Shown here one piece after another: positions 35,044 through 43,756 of a stretch of DNA of 64,000 bases. This stretch comes from Saccharibacillus qingshengii (GTDB taxonomy: Bacteria; Bacillota; Bacilli; Paenibacillales; Paenibacillaceae). The DNA is taken from NCBI RefSeq assembly GCF_013185195.1, contig NZ_JAAZWC010000001.1, positions 221,758 to 285,757 on the forward strand, read 5' to 3'. The translations under genes were made by a program, and so were the position numbers. Positions within the stretch are counted from its first letter, which is position 1. Every line of letters starts with the position of its first letter. The notes under the pieces are model-generated. The model saw only the letters and a list, made by a program, of their open reading frames with translations. It searched no databases and was not told the DNA's origin.

Positions 35044-35718
35044 TCAAGGTTCCGCAAACAGATCCGGACCACCGGCATGAAGATCGATATCCAATTCCAG
35101 TCCGAGCGCCGCCAGTCGGGACATGGCCTTGGCGGACAGATGGATCCCGGACATCTGCTCCCGGTAGCCGTAATAAGCAATCTGAATATGTACAAAAAAG
35201 TCGTCGGCCGGCGGGAAATGTTCCGGATAGCGTTCCAGCACTTCCAGCAGACCGTCCAGCTTCGCTTCGGGTTCCATATACATGCGTTGATCCGGTTCGA
35301 TCGTCATTCCGCTGAACAAACACCGGGCCGAGCTCCGATTGGAGATCGGATCGCCTTTTTGCCACTGCTCGCAGGCTTCCGACGGAAAAAGACTCAGCAG
35401 TTCGGGAAGATCACGGGTCTCGGAACCGATTCGCCCATAGACGCGGCAGCCCGGCACCATTCCGGTGAAACGCAAGGATGCTTCGGGAACCGTATCGAGA
35501 TAAACCGCAAAAAAGTAGTCTTCGTTCTCGACGGGAAAATAAACGGCGGCGGAATGCTTCTCCTCCTCTTCCACGATGCCCGCAATAGACGGTTCGGCGC
35601 CGAAACGGGCAAGCGTCTGGTTGCCAAGCAGCTGACGGGTCACGGCCAAGCGGCGTTCGCGGATTTCGCGAATCGCAGCCGCTTTGAACGCATTTTCGCG
35701 CTGGCTCTTTTTGTTCAT
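35044..35718 (-). CDS. DUF4279 family protein
   Basis: A 224-residue protein recognised as DUF4279 from the 'EACEQWQKGDPISNRSSARCLFSGM' segment (about 105-130) and the closing 'SGIHLSAKAMSRLAALGLELDIDLHAGG'. These proteins are often encoded near toxins or as immunity-like proteins, but the role is not settled. A long upstream frame extends to 35988; the ATG at 35718 is chosen because it has AGAAGG eight bases before it and starts the conserved part. The N-terminal 40 residues are basic (KKSQRENAFKAAAIREIRERRLAVTRQ). Confidence 0.72.
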   Translation of the reverse strand: MNKKSQRENAFKAAAIREIRERRLAVTRQLLGNQTLARFGAEPSIAGIVEEEEKHSAAVYFPVENEDYFFAVYLDTVPEASLRFTGMVPGCRVYGRIGSETRDLPELLSLFPSEACEQWQKGDPISNRSSARCLFSGMTIEPDQRMYMEPEAKLDGLLEVLERYPEHFPPADDFFVHIQIAYYGYREQMSGIHLSAKAMSRLAALGLELDIDLHAGGPDLFAEP

Positions 35719-35840
35719 GGCGATCGCCTTCTTTCGTTGTCTTTTTCCCAGTATACCAACCTTCCCCTCCAAGACAAACCGAACAAGTACACAGCGGAAC
35801 CGTCCGGAAACCGGGCAGGGTGATGATCGGCCGGATAACG

Positions 35841-35880
35841 AAAAAACGACTCTGCCGCTTATCGCGGGCAGAATCGTTTG
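35841..35880 (-). terminator. Terminator of the gene at 35885
   Basis: On the minus strand AAACGATTCTGCC and GGCAGAGTCGTTT pair with one mismatch, followed by TTTTTTCG. Confidence 0.8.
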
Positions 35881-35884
35881 ACTT

Positions 35885-36715
35885 TTATCTGGCTTCTTCC
35901 CGACCCGTACCGCTTCCACTCTCCCGACTCCGCCGCATACGCCGTTCGGCCGCCGATTCTTCGGCTCCCCGCAGTCCGTCCCGGGCAAAGATCAGCTCAA
36001 GTTCCAACAGCCGGTCGGCCAAACGCAGCGGAATCGCTTCACGAAGTTCCGTCCAGGGAAGAAACTGCTCGGGCAGCAGTCTGTACTCGGTATATTCCAG
36101 CGCCGGTTTGAACGCGAAGGAACGCAGATAGCGTCTCACCCTCGTATGGATCTCGTCGGCTTCGCCGCCGCCGGGCAGCGCACAGGCAATCTCGCCGCCG
36201 GCATACAGACCGTCCGCACCGGCATGCGCACCGGCAGCCAGATACAGGTCCGGCAGCAGCTCGAATACTTCCGGCATGGGCGACAAAGCATGTTTGCCGG
36301 GTTGGGCGAACAACCGGACATGCGTCCCATCGCTCAGGTTGCTCCGGTTTTTCAGCAGGCCTTTGAGTATTTTTCCGTGAAAAGTAGCTTCGCAGTCCAG
36401 CACTTCTCCATTGGGTCCGAGGTAGATCCAGACCTGTTCCATCTGGTACAGGTGACCGATCTCATAATCCCACCAGATCGCATATTCCAAAATCGAAGCG
36501 GTACGCGGATTGCTTTCTTTGAACGACCGGGGATACGAAGGCGATTCTTCTTCAGGCTGCAGGCGCGTAAATCCGACCAAATTGGGCAGAAAAGGTTCGC
36601 GCAGATCAAACATCAAATAAGGCGCATAACGTTCGCACAGCGTGCGTACTTCTTCTCCGGCTGCTTTCTCCGAACCTTCCAGCCCTTCCCAACCGTGCGC
36701 CGCCGACTCGCTCAT
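35885..36715 (-). CDS. Hypothetical protein
   Basis: A 276-residue cytosolic protein. Segments such as 'CERYAPYLMFDLREPFLPNLVGFTRL' (about 27-52) and 'AIWWDYEIGHLYQMEQVWIYLGPNGEVLDCEATFHGK' (about 78-115) are highly patterned and suggest a structured conserved family, but I cannot name it. The C-terminus (last 40 residues) is Arg/Glu/Ser-rich and probably disordered. AAGGAG precedes the ATG. Terminators isolate it on the downstream side. Confidence 0.7.
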   Translation of the reverse strand: MSESAAHGWEGLEGSEKAAGEEVRTLCERYAPYLMFDLREPFLPNLVGFTRLQPEEESPSYPRSFKESNPRTASILEYAIWWDYEIGHLYQMEQVWIYLGPNGEVLDCEATFHGKILKGLLKNRSNLSDGTHVRLFAQPGKHALSPMPEVFELLPDLYLAAGAHAGADGLYAGGEIACALPGGGEADEIHTRVRRYLRSFAFKPALEYTEYRLLPEQFLPWTELREAIPLRLADRLLELELIFARDGLRGAEESAAERRMRRSRESGSGTGREEAR

Positions 36716-36844
36716 GTTCTCAGCTCCTTAACATTTCACTGCATCCGCACCGCCTTATCGGGCGCGAATGCGGATTCATTTTTCATATCCTTCTATTTTG
36801 CGGGAAAAATGTTCGGTGAATGTTAAGGCGGGTTGCCGGAAGCG

Positions 36845-37765
36845 TTAAGTTTCTCGGCTGCCGATCGGCGGGCCGCAGGCATATCGTTCATAGGCAGCCA
36901 AGCCATACTGCAGCGATTCGTCGTCTTCGTGATCCAATCCATGCAGCGCTTCGCGCAGCGGCTGTACGCTGGCATGGAACCGGGCCCGGCTGTCGAGCGC
37001 TTGCCCGCCGGGATAATGCTTCAGAACCTGTTCATAAAAGGGCAGGCCGTAGGCGGACAAGAGAGCCGCCAGATCGAACGCGGGATCGCCGAGATGCGAC
37101 GAGCCGAAACCGACAATCCCCGAGACCGCTTCCTCTTGGGCCTCCCACAGAATATGGACAGGACCGAAAGCGCCGTGAATCCGGACCTGCCGCTTCATAT
37201 TCGCTTCTTGTTTTGCAAAAATCCCGAAGTCTTCCCGGGCTCGCTGCTGTGCCTGCGTACTCATCCGTTCAAACAATTCGTCGGCGGCACGCTTGTATAG
37301 AAGATCCACCCCGATAAGACGCAGATCGGATACGAGGTCGGCAGGATCGCCGCCCGGCCGCTCGGGCAGATCTGCCGTATGCAGTCGGTGCAGAAAATCC
37401 GCCAAACTGACGGCTGCCCGCTCGGCCGCGTCCGTCCCGTTGAGCGATTCCAGCGTCTCGGGCCACAGCGGCTCGCCTTCGATCCGACTGCAGCCCATAA
37501 AAGCAAACCCCGGCTCCATCCGTTCAAAAGAACTCAGATCCGGCTTGGGAACAGGCAGCTGCACGGCCTGCGTGACAGCCGGGAGCAGATGCAGAGCCTC
37601 CCACTTGAGCGCCTCGGCATCCGCTTCGGTTCGGGCAAACCGAAAAATCAGCCGGTAATTCACTGTAAATACGAAATAACGCCGCGCCATATGTTCGGTC
37701 TGCACATCCGTAATCGGCATCTCCGGATACCTCTCCTGGATACGCTGGGCAAATGGATGGGTCAT
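36845..37765 (-). CDS. Aminoglycoside phosphotransferase-fold protein lacking catalytic residues
   Basis: A 306-residue protein with the overall APH/choline-kinase pattern: N-lobe strands (about 20-75), the 'MGCSRIEGEPLWPETLESL' linker, 'VSLADFLHRLHTADLP', and the catalytic-loop region. The APH loop HGDxxxxN reads HGAFGPVHIL, with Ala199 for the catalytic Asp and His204 for Asn, and the metal-binding IDFG reads VGFG (Gly219 for Asp), although the following HLGDPAFDLA is retained. It is therefore probably a pseudokinase. Its start overlaps the Nudix gene stop by four bases (ATGA), so the two are co-translated. Confidence 0.82.
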   Translation of the reverse strand: MTHPFAQRIQERYPEMPITDVQTEHMARRYFVFTVNYRLIFRFARTEADAEALKWEALHLLPAVTQAVQLPVPKPDLSSFERMEPGFAFMGCSRIEGEPLWPETLESLNGTDAAERAAVSLADFLHRLHTADLPERPGGDPADLVSDLRLIGVDLLYKRAADELFERMSTQAQQRAREDFGIFAKQEANMKRQVRIHGAFGPVHILWEAQEEAVSGIVGFGSSHLGDPAFDLAALLSAYGLPFYEQVLKHYPGGQALDSRARFHASVQPLREALHGLDHEDDESLQYGLAAYERYACGPPIGSRET

Positions 37766-38430
37766 GTCCGGCCGCCGGACAGGGAAGGTTGGAAACCCCC
37801 TGGGTCCAAACGGTCCAAAGCGCCAAACAGCAGTCCGTAATATTCTTCCGTATTATCGGTGAAATCTGCCCAGGTCACGGAACGCTCTTCGGGTACCCGA
37901 CGAAGCTGCTCGTCGTAGGTTAACCCCCTGGCCGTGATCCGCTCTCTTCGTCCCCCGATCAGTTCGCGGAATTCTTCCGCTTCGACCCGGAACAATCCCG
38001 ATACTTCGCTGTGCTGCACCCGATATTCGTCCAAGGGCAGGCTGCAGCGGTACAGATGCACATGCGTAAACTCTCGGTCCATATAATGCTCCGAGATGCG
38101 GTATTCTTCTTGATGCAGTCCACAGTAGATCAGTTCTTCATAACGGGCGTGCAGACCGAGTTCTTCTTCCAGCTCGCGCAGTCCGTCTTCTTTCGATTCG
38201 CCCGCAAGCAGATGCCCGGCGCTCGACGTATCCAATTTGTTCGGAAAAGACTCCTTATCCGGATGACGCAGTTGGAACAGGAGCGTCCAGCCGGTCTCCG
38301 GTGAACCCGACACGATCCAGCAGTGAAAAACCTGATGCCATAATCCCTGCTTGTGTACGTCCCCACGGGACGCCGTTCCGACCGGTTCGAGATTTTCATT
38401 GAAGATGTCCAGCATTTCCGTAACGGCCAT
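37762..38430 (-). CDS. Nudix hydrolase
   Basis: A 222-residue Nudix protein of the IDI-like/YfcD branch. The Nudix box GHLLAGESKEDGLRELEEELGL (about residues 72-93) is complete, with all the metal-binding Glu residues. The N-terminus 'LDIFNENLEPVGTASRGDVHKQGLWHQVFHCWI' is typical of the branch that acts on diphosphate-linked metabolites. Upstream and downstream overlaps (four bases with the APH-like gene) show it belongs to an operon. The AAGGGG site lies about 12 bases from the ATG. Confidence 0.88.
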   Translation of the reverse strand: MAVTEMLDIFNENLEPVGTASRGDVHKQGLWHQVFHCWIVSGSPETGWTLLFQLRHPDKESFPNKLDTSSAGHLLAGESKEDGLRELEEELGLHARYEELIYCGLHQEEYRISEHYMDREFTHVHLYRCSLPLDEYRVQHSEVSGLFRVEAEEFRELIGGRRERITARGLTYDEQLRRVPEERSVTWADFTDNTEEYYGLLFGALDRLDPGGFQPSLSGGRT

Positions 38431-38466
38431 AACGGCATATTGCCCCTTTCTTTTCGATTTCCGCCC

Positions 38467-38757
38467 CTACAACGTGCAGCGGTCTTCGCTGTGCATAACC
38501 AATCCCGTTCCCCGCTCGTCGACGAGCAGATCCAGCGTGAGCGTATCCACGAAGCTCACCGCATGCGGCTCGTACGCGACTTCGAGCCCGTTGACGGTAA
38601 GACTGCGATCGTTCTGCTCCGCGCGGCCCAGCTTGACGAGAAAGCCCGGACCGCAGCAGCTGCAGCTCCGCCCGCTCGAGAGCACGCGCAGGGTAGGAAT
38701 ACCGGTCTTTTCCATTTCGCGCTCGATAAAAGCTTTGGCACTCTCGGTAATCTTCAT
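38467..38757 (-). CDS. HesB/IscA-like Fe-S family protein
   Basis: A 96-residue protein of the HesB/YneR family of small iron-sulfur biogenesis-like folds. Opening 'MKITESAKAFIEREMEKTGIPTLRVL' and closing 'VDTLTLDLLVDERGTGLVMHSEDRCTL' match the family. Cys residues occur in CSCCGPGF and near the C-terminus, compatible with metal binding, but the exact IscA Cys triad (C, CxC) is not fully conserved. The ATG at 38757 overlaps the stop of the esterase-GNAT fusion by four bases; a longer upstream frame is spurious. Confidence 0.82.
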   Translation of the reverse strand: MKITESAKAFIEREMEKTGIPTLRVLSSGRSCSCCGPGFLVKLGRAEQNDRSLTVNGLEVAYEPHAVSFVDTLTLDLLVDERGTGLVMHSEDRCTL

Positions 38758-40166
38758 GGATGGATATCCTCCGCGCCGCCGCTTGATTCCGACTCTTCCT
38801 GCGCCATATCTTTTGGATTGAGGATCGCCAGCAGGACATGGTCGCGCCAACGTCCGTCGATCTTCACATTGCGCCGCGACAGGCCTTCACGTGCAAAACC
38901 CGCTTTTTCCAACACGCGGATCGAAGGTTCGTTATGCGGCATCACGCCCGCTTCGATCCGGTGCAGGGCCAACACTTCAAATGCGTGCCGAACCACGAAC
39001 CGAACCGCTTCGGTCATATACCCTTGGCCATTGGCTTTCAAATCGAGGAAATAACCGATCCATGCGCTCTGCAGGCTCCCCCGACTGACACCCGTCAAAT
39101 CGACGATCCCGATCATCTCTTCCGTCTGGCGTTCACGCACGACAAACAGATAAAGCTGATCGAGAGCCGCCGCATCCACCGCCCGGCGCACACGCTCTTC
39201 CTGCTTTTCGAGCGTATAGAAAGAGTCGTCGCGCGTGCCCGCAAATCGGCGGAAAAAGCTCTGATTGTCTTGTTCGAGCCTCAGCAGCTCTTCGGCATCC
39301 CCTTCGCGCACCCGTTCGATCCGCAGCCGCTCCGTACCGTCGCTGTAGAGCCCCAGCGCAGCCGGACCGTCTTCCCGGGAAGGACGCACAATACGCGAAT
39401 CAGATTCCGGATCGGGCAGGCCGGAATCTTCCCCGGTTTCCGAAAACCGGATATCTGCGCCGCTTCTCATCTCCCCGGAAGGAGAAGATTCACTCGCGGG
39501 TTCGCTTTTGCGCACGGCGGAATGCTCCATAAACCAGCGGTACAGCGCATCGTTGGCATATACTTTTCTCCAGCAGTCATGTCCCATTCCCGGATACAGC
39601 GTAAGTTCCACTTCCGCCCCGGCTGTTCGCATCGCTTCGGCGATTTTCTCCGATTCCGTCGGGCGGATTACTTTATCGTCTTCGCCGTGAAAAATCCACG
39701 TCGGCATATCCGCAAGCTTCCGGGCGTAAGCCGGATCTCCTCCGCCCGAGACCGGCGCAATAGCGGCAAAACGTTCCCGGTGATGCGCGGCCAGCTGCCA
39801 GACTCCGTAAGCGCCCATACTGAAACCGGTCAGATAGACGCGATCGGGATCGACGTTCCAGTTTTCCGTTACCTCGTTCAGAATCGCCAATACTTCGTCT
39901 TCGCGTGTATTCCAGAAAGCGCCAAGCGGACACTGCGGAGCGACGACGATAAACGGAAACTCGCTTTCGGTTTCCAGGCGCGCGGGAAGGCCTTCTTTGC
40001 GAAGCTGGTCCAGCTGCGAACCGCTGCCTCCCGCTCCGTGCAAATACAAAATCAACGGCCATTTGTGTCCGGTCTCTTCTCCGTCATTCGAAGGGGCATA
40101 GAGTAGATAGTCCATACGGATCGTTTTCAGGATCTCCGTGTCGATCTGAAGTTCTTGTTTTCTCAT
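38754..40166 (-). CDS. Esterase-acetyltransferase fusion protein
   Basis: A 470-residue two-domain protein. Residues about 1-220 form a prolyl-oligopeptidase/esterase-D-type alpha/beta hydrolase: oxyanion region YLHGAGGSG, nucleophile Ser in GFSMGAYG, Asp in FHGEDDKV and His in PGMGHDCW. A Ser/Glu-rich linker of about 50 residues follows, then a RimJ/RimL-type GNAT domain from about 285 to 450 with 'IGIVDLTGVSRGSLQSAWIGYFLDLKANGQGYMTEAV' and 'HNEPSIRVLEKAGF'. The two activities are normally separate proteins. AAGGAGG precedes the ATG. It is upstream of and coupled to the HesB-like gene. Confidence 0.87.
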   Translation of the reverse strand: MRKQELQIDTEILKTIRMDYLLYAPSNDGEETGHKWPLILYLHGAGGSGSQLDQLRKEGLPARLETESEFPFIVVAPQCPLGAFWNTREDEVLAILNEVTENWNVDPDRVYLTGFSMGAYGVWQLAAHHRERFAAIAPVSGGGDPAYARKLADMPTWIFHGEDDKVIRPTESEKIAEAMRTAGAEVELTLYPGMGHDCWRKVYANDALYRWFMEHSAVRKSEPASESSPSGEMRSGADIRFSETGEDSGLPDPESDSRIVRPSREDGPAALGLYSDGTERLRIERVREGDAEELLRLEQDNQSFFRRFAGTRDDSFYTLEKQEERVRRAVDAAALDQLYLFVVRERQTEEMIGIVDLTGVSRGSLQSAWIGYFLDLKANGQGYMTEAVRFVVRHAFEVLALHRIEAGVMPHNEPSIRVLEKAGFAREGLSRRNVKIDGRWRDHVLLAILNPKDMAQEESESSGGAEDIHP

Positions 40167-40199
40167 CGTTTTCCCTCCTTGGTTGACAGCCGGCTTCGG

Positions 40200-41189
40200 T
40201 TATTTGATCGAATCGAGTACATCTAGCAGCATCGTTTTGAAGCGTTCCCGGTCAATGCCTTCGCATACGCGTACATTCGCCGGCCGGCCGAGACGTCCGT
40301 TGATATCGACTACGCTGTAGCCGCGCGTCCATTCACCCTTCGTCTCTACGTCGACAAAATACCGGCCGCTGCGGGTCATGATTCTCTCGTCGGCGGCCAC
40401 CGCCATCAGCAGCGTATCCGGATGCGTCGTACCGTTCAGGCGATGCACCGTTTTATTAAACGACATGACCACCTTGTTGACGGCAGCGAAAAATGCCGCA
40501 CCCGATGTGCCAAGCGCCGCAATCTCCGCATGATCTTCATCGTCCATCAGCGAAAAGTCCGTGCACATCTCCCATCCGACCATCGTCGTGGGAATGCCGG
40601 AGTTCAGCACAAGGCTGGCCGCTTCCGGATCGGTGTAGAAATTGTATTCCGCCGCCGGCGTAATGTTGCCCAGCGCATTGTTGGTACCGCCCATGACGTA
40701 CAAATGTGCAATCAGGGGGACGATTGTCGGGTCTTTCTGGATCGCCATCGCGATATTGGTCAGCGGCGCGATCGCCAGCAGCGTGATCTCGCCGGGATGC
40801 CGATGCACGCGATCGATCAGGAAATCGACCGCATGCCCTTCGGCCGGACGCTGAATGGCCGGAGGGAAATTGGCGCCCCCCATCCCATCGCTGCCGTGCA
40901 CGTCTTCGACGGTGAGATGCGGCGGCGAATTCCAGGGAGCCAGCAGCGGCCGTTCGCAGCCTTTGTAGACCGGAATCCGGCCTTCCGCCCCGCCTTTGCC
41001 CGCCACCTGGATCGTGTACAGCGCATTTTCGACTTCCTGGTCGAATCGGACGTTGCCGCCCGTCATCAGAATACCCAATACGTCGAAATGGTGCAGGGCG
41101 GCCAGGATCGCGATGGTGTCGTCTCCCACGGTGTCCGTATCGATAATGACTTTGCGCCGCTTGGCGGCGGCTTCTTCATAGGTCTTCAA
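40200..41189 (-). CDS. Inosine/uridine-preferring nucleoside hydrolase
   Basis: A 329-residue IunH-family protein that cleaves the N-glycosidic bond of ribonucleosides for base salvage. The calcium-binding motif reads DTDTVGDD at about residues 17-24 (DTDPGxDD is usual), with further ligands in 'LLAIAPLTNIA' and 'DGMGGANFP'. The conserved 'HVMGG'-type segment is YVMGGTNN. The change from Pro-Gly to Thr-Val in the calcium loop is modest and may still bind metal. The TTG start lies 11 bases after AGAGAGG. Located just downstream of the broken SgrR gene. Confidence 0.87.
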   Translation of the reverse strand: MKTYEEAAAKRRKVIIDTDTVGDDTIAILAALHHFDVLGILMTGGNVRFDQEVENALYTIQVAGKGGAEGRIPVYKGCERPLLAPWNSPPHLTVEDVHGSDGMGGANFPPAIQRPAEGHAVDFLIDRVHRHPGEITLLAIAPLTNIAMAIQKDPTIVPLIAHLYVMGGTNNALGNITPAAEYNFYTDPEAASLVLNSGIPTTMVGWEMCTDFSLMDDEDHAEIAALGTSGAAFFAAVNKVVMSFNKTVHRLNGTTHPDTLLMAVAADERIMTRSGRYFVDVETKGEWTRGYSVVDINGRLGRPANVRVCEGIDRERFKTMLLDVLDSIK

Positions 41190-41267
41190 TCGTGGATCAG
41201 CCTCTCTTTCTTAGGCGCGGCATTCGGCCGCCTTCTTCTACAAGTATAGAATCGAATGCCTTCAGGT

Positions 41268-42274
41268 TCAATGCTTGCCCGCCGCATCGCCGTCTTCGCC
41301 CCGCACCCAGAGCCGGGACAAATTGGGAAACCCCAGCGAACCCATGCGCAACCCGTACAGGCTGCGGTTGAAGTAGGCGCGGTGGCTCGTATGCGCGCCG
41401 TACAGCAGCCAGTTATTGTCCCCAAGCAGACGCTGCGCCCGTGCGAAAATCTCGGCCCGGCCGCTGTCGTCTTCCGTCATGAACCCGTCGAACAGCGCCA
41501 GCAGCTCTTCTCGCTGTTCGCCGAGCAGCATCCGCCCCAAATAATTGATACCGTTCAGAAAAAAGTTCAGCAGGTCGAGCTCCCAGTCGTCTTCGAGCAC
41601 TTCCGAAGCAATAGCAAGCTCTGCCTCGTCCACCTGCGGATACCCGAGCGCGGGATCGTACGGACAAGGTTCGAGGCGCAGTCCGATTCGATCCGCGCGG
41701 CGGCGCAGCCAATTGGCTTCGATCCATTCTTCTTTCTTGTCGGTAAAAACGAGTCTTACCGCTTCTCCGCCGTAGCCGCTTGCCCGCAGAAGCGCCCGTG
41801 CTTCGTCCAGCGTCCCGGAAGACAAGGCGGACGAGTCGCTGAACCGGGGCAGCAAACCCGAAGCCGGCGCCAGGCGATCTCCGCCCAATTCGCTCACCAG
41901 CAGCTCACGGTCATACAGGATTCGTATCGCTTGGCGAAAATCCGCCCGATGATGCGGGCCTTCGCGGCGAAAGTTAAAGATCAAATACCGGCAGCCCTGT
42001 GCGGGTGAATCGATCTGCCGACTGCCTTCGACCTCGTCGTCTTCCGACAGATGATAGGTGCGCATCTCCGTGTCGGCATTCGGCATAAACCAGACATCCA
42101 CCCGATCCAGCCCGCTTCTTCCAGTTTGCGCAGCACAAACTTCACGTTGCGCGGCGTGCAGTGCAGCAGTTCCGCCAGCTGCGCAACCGTGACGGACGCC
42201 TCCTCTTCCCCGCCGAAGCGTCGATCTTTCAAAGAATCGTAAATCTGCAAATACTGCATCATGCCGTGATCCAT
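41268..42274 (-). pseudogene. Broken SgrR-family transcriptional regulator
   Basis: The first about 50 codons from ATG 42274 encode an SgrR-type winged helix (MDHGMMQYLQIYDSLKD...VTVAQLAELLHCTPRNVKFVLRKLEEAGWIGWMSG). Directly after that the frame is lost. In another frame the solute-binding half resumes at 'GLDRVDVWFMPNADTEMRTYHL' and runs to a stop at 41268, with 'RQAIRILYDRELLVSELGGDRLAPA'. Intact SgrR proteins are about 550-600 residues; here the total is about 335 codons, so some 200 codons between the HTH and the middle of the binding domain are missing as well. The GAAAGGAG site and ATG are intact. It is divergent from an MFS gene, the usual SgrR context. Confidence 0.83.
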
Positions 42275-42421
42275 CCGTTTGCTCCTTTCCGTGCATAGAC
42301 GCACTATCCTCATGTGTATTGCACCATATAAAAGGTGAAGAAAGCAAAATAATTCTTGCCCTTTTTCTTCCCCTTTTAACGGATTACAATGGTGGAAGCC
42401 GCCGAGAAGGAGGGTAAAACC

Positions 42422-43660
42422 ATGATTCCAAAAACGCTTAAACAGATTCACCCTCTTGCCTGGACGATTATCGTCGGCACGATGTTCGGCCGCCTCGTTA
42501 CGTCGATGAGCATCCCTTTTCTCGCGATCTATTTGACAGGAACGATGGGTGTCTCCGCGACCCTCACCGGATTCATCGTCGCCGCAAGCTCGCTTGCCGG
42601 CGTCTCGGTAAGTTTCTACGGCGGGTACATTTCCGATCGGATCGGACGCAAGAAAGTTCTGCTTGTTTCCGTTTTTTGCTGGGCGGCTGTCTTCTTCGGT
42701 TTTGCGGCGTCCAGCGAAGTATGGATGTTCTTCGTCGTCAATGTGTTGAACGGCTTATGCCGCTCGGTGTTCGAACCGGCTTCTCGGGCACTGCTGTCCG
42801 ACACGACGCCGCCCGAACACAAACTGCTCGCATTCAATCTGCGCTACGCAGCGATCAATATCGGAGTCGTGATCGGACCGATTCTCGGACTGCGCCTCGG
42901 TTCGGCGGAATCGACCCTGCCGTTTGTAGCTGCAGGCGTCGTGTACGTCCTGTACGGACTTGTACTGATCGCCCAGTTCTCGGCGCACCGCAGCATGATG
43001 CCCGCACGAAGCGATTCCGTGCCTCCTCGAATCCGTCAGGCACTGTCGGTCACGGGCCGCGACCGGGTCTTCCTGCCCGTATTGATCGGAACCACGTTCT
43101 GCGTACTGGGCTACGGACATTTCAGTTCGACGCTGGCGCAGTACTTGACGCTGAATCCGAATATCGCGAACGGCAAAGAACTCTTTTCCTACATGCTGGC
43201 AATGAACGCCGCGGTTGTACTCATCGTCCAATATCCGATCGTCCAAACTGTCCGCCGGTTCCGTCCGGTCGTCCCGCTTATCTTCGGCAACGTATTCGTG
43301 GCCGGTTCGCTGCTGATGTTCGGACTGGGACATGGACTGCCGCTGCTGCTTACCGGCGTGTTCGTCTTTACGGTCGGCGAAGTGCTGCTGTTTACGATGC
43401 TGGATATGCTGATCGACCGGATCGCACAGCCCGAGTGGAAAGGAACGTATTTCGGCACAATCGGGTTCAATAATATCGGCAATGTCGCCGCGCCGATCGT
43501 CGGAGGGCTGCTGCTGGATCGGTTCGCGCTGCAAAGCGGTTTCGCCGTCTTCGCTCCGCTGGCGCTGCTGACCGCCTGCGGCCTTCCGTTCCTGCTGGCT
43601 GCGCATCGGCGCCTGACGGTCAAGGAAGAAACGGAGAGGCGCGCCGCCCTATCCGAATAA
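42422..43660 (+). CDS. MFS efflux transporter
   Basis: A 412-residue major facilitator with about 12 hydrophobic segments. Motif A between helices 2 and 3 reads GGYISDRIGRKKVLL, and the half-repeat motif after helix 8 is also present. It probably exports a sugar, drug or metabolite by proton antiport. The ATG at 42422 follows AGAAGGAGGG by nine bases; a longer frame from 42389 contains this site. It is divergent from the SgrR-family pseudogene, an arrangement like sgrR-setA in enterobacteria, so that regulator probably controlled it before it decayed. Confidence 0.88.
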   Translation: MIPKTLKQIHPLAWTIIVGTMFGRLVTSMSIPFLAIYLTGTMGVSATLTGFIVAASSLAGVSVSFYGGYISDRIGRKKVLLVSVFCWAAVFFGFAASSEVWMFFVVNVLNGLCRSVFEPASRALLSDTTPPEHKLLAFNLRYAAINIGVVIGPILGLRLGSAESTLPFVAAGVVYVLYGLVLIAQFSAHRSMMPARSDSVPPRIRQALSVTGRDRVFLPVLIGTTFCVLGYGHFSSTLAQYLTLNPNIANGKELFSYMLAMNAAVVLIVQYPIVQTVRRFRPVVPLIFGNVFVAGSLLMFGLGHGLPLLLTGVFVFTVGEVLLFTMLDMLIDRIAQPEWKGTYFGTIGFNNIGNVAAPIVGGLLLDRFALQSGFAVFAPLALLTACGLPFLLAAHRRLTVKEETERRAALSE

Positions 43661-43699
43661 AAGCTGCGCCGGCTCTGCTGGAGAGTCGGCGCAGCTTTT
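43658..43699 (+). terminator. Terminator after the MFS gene
   Basis: Arms AAAAGCTGCGCCG and CGGCGCAGCTTTT, extended by CTCT/AGAG, around a small loop. It begins inside the stop codon of the MFS gene and also ends the convergent radical SAM gene region. Confidence 0.88.
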
Positions 43700-43756
43700 G
43701 GCGTTCTATTTTGGGTCAGGCCGTATTCGCAGATCCGCTGCCGCAGCTTGGTACGT

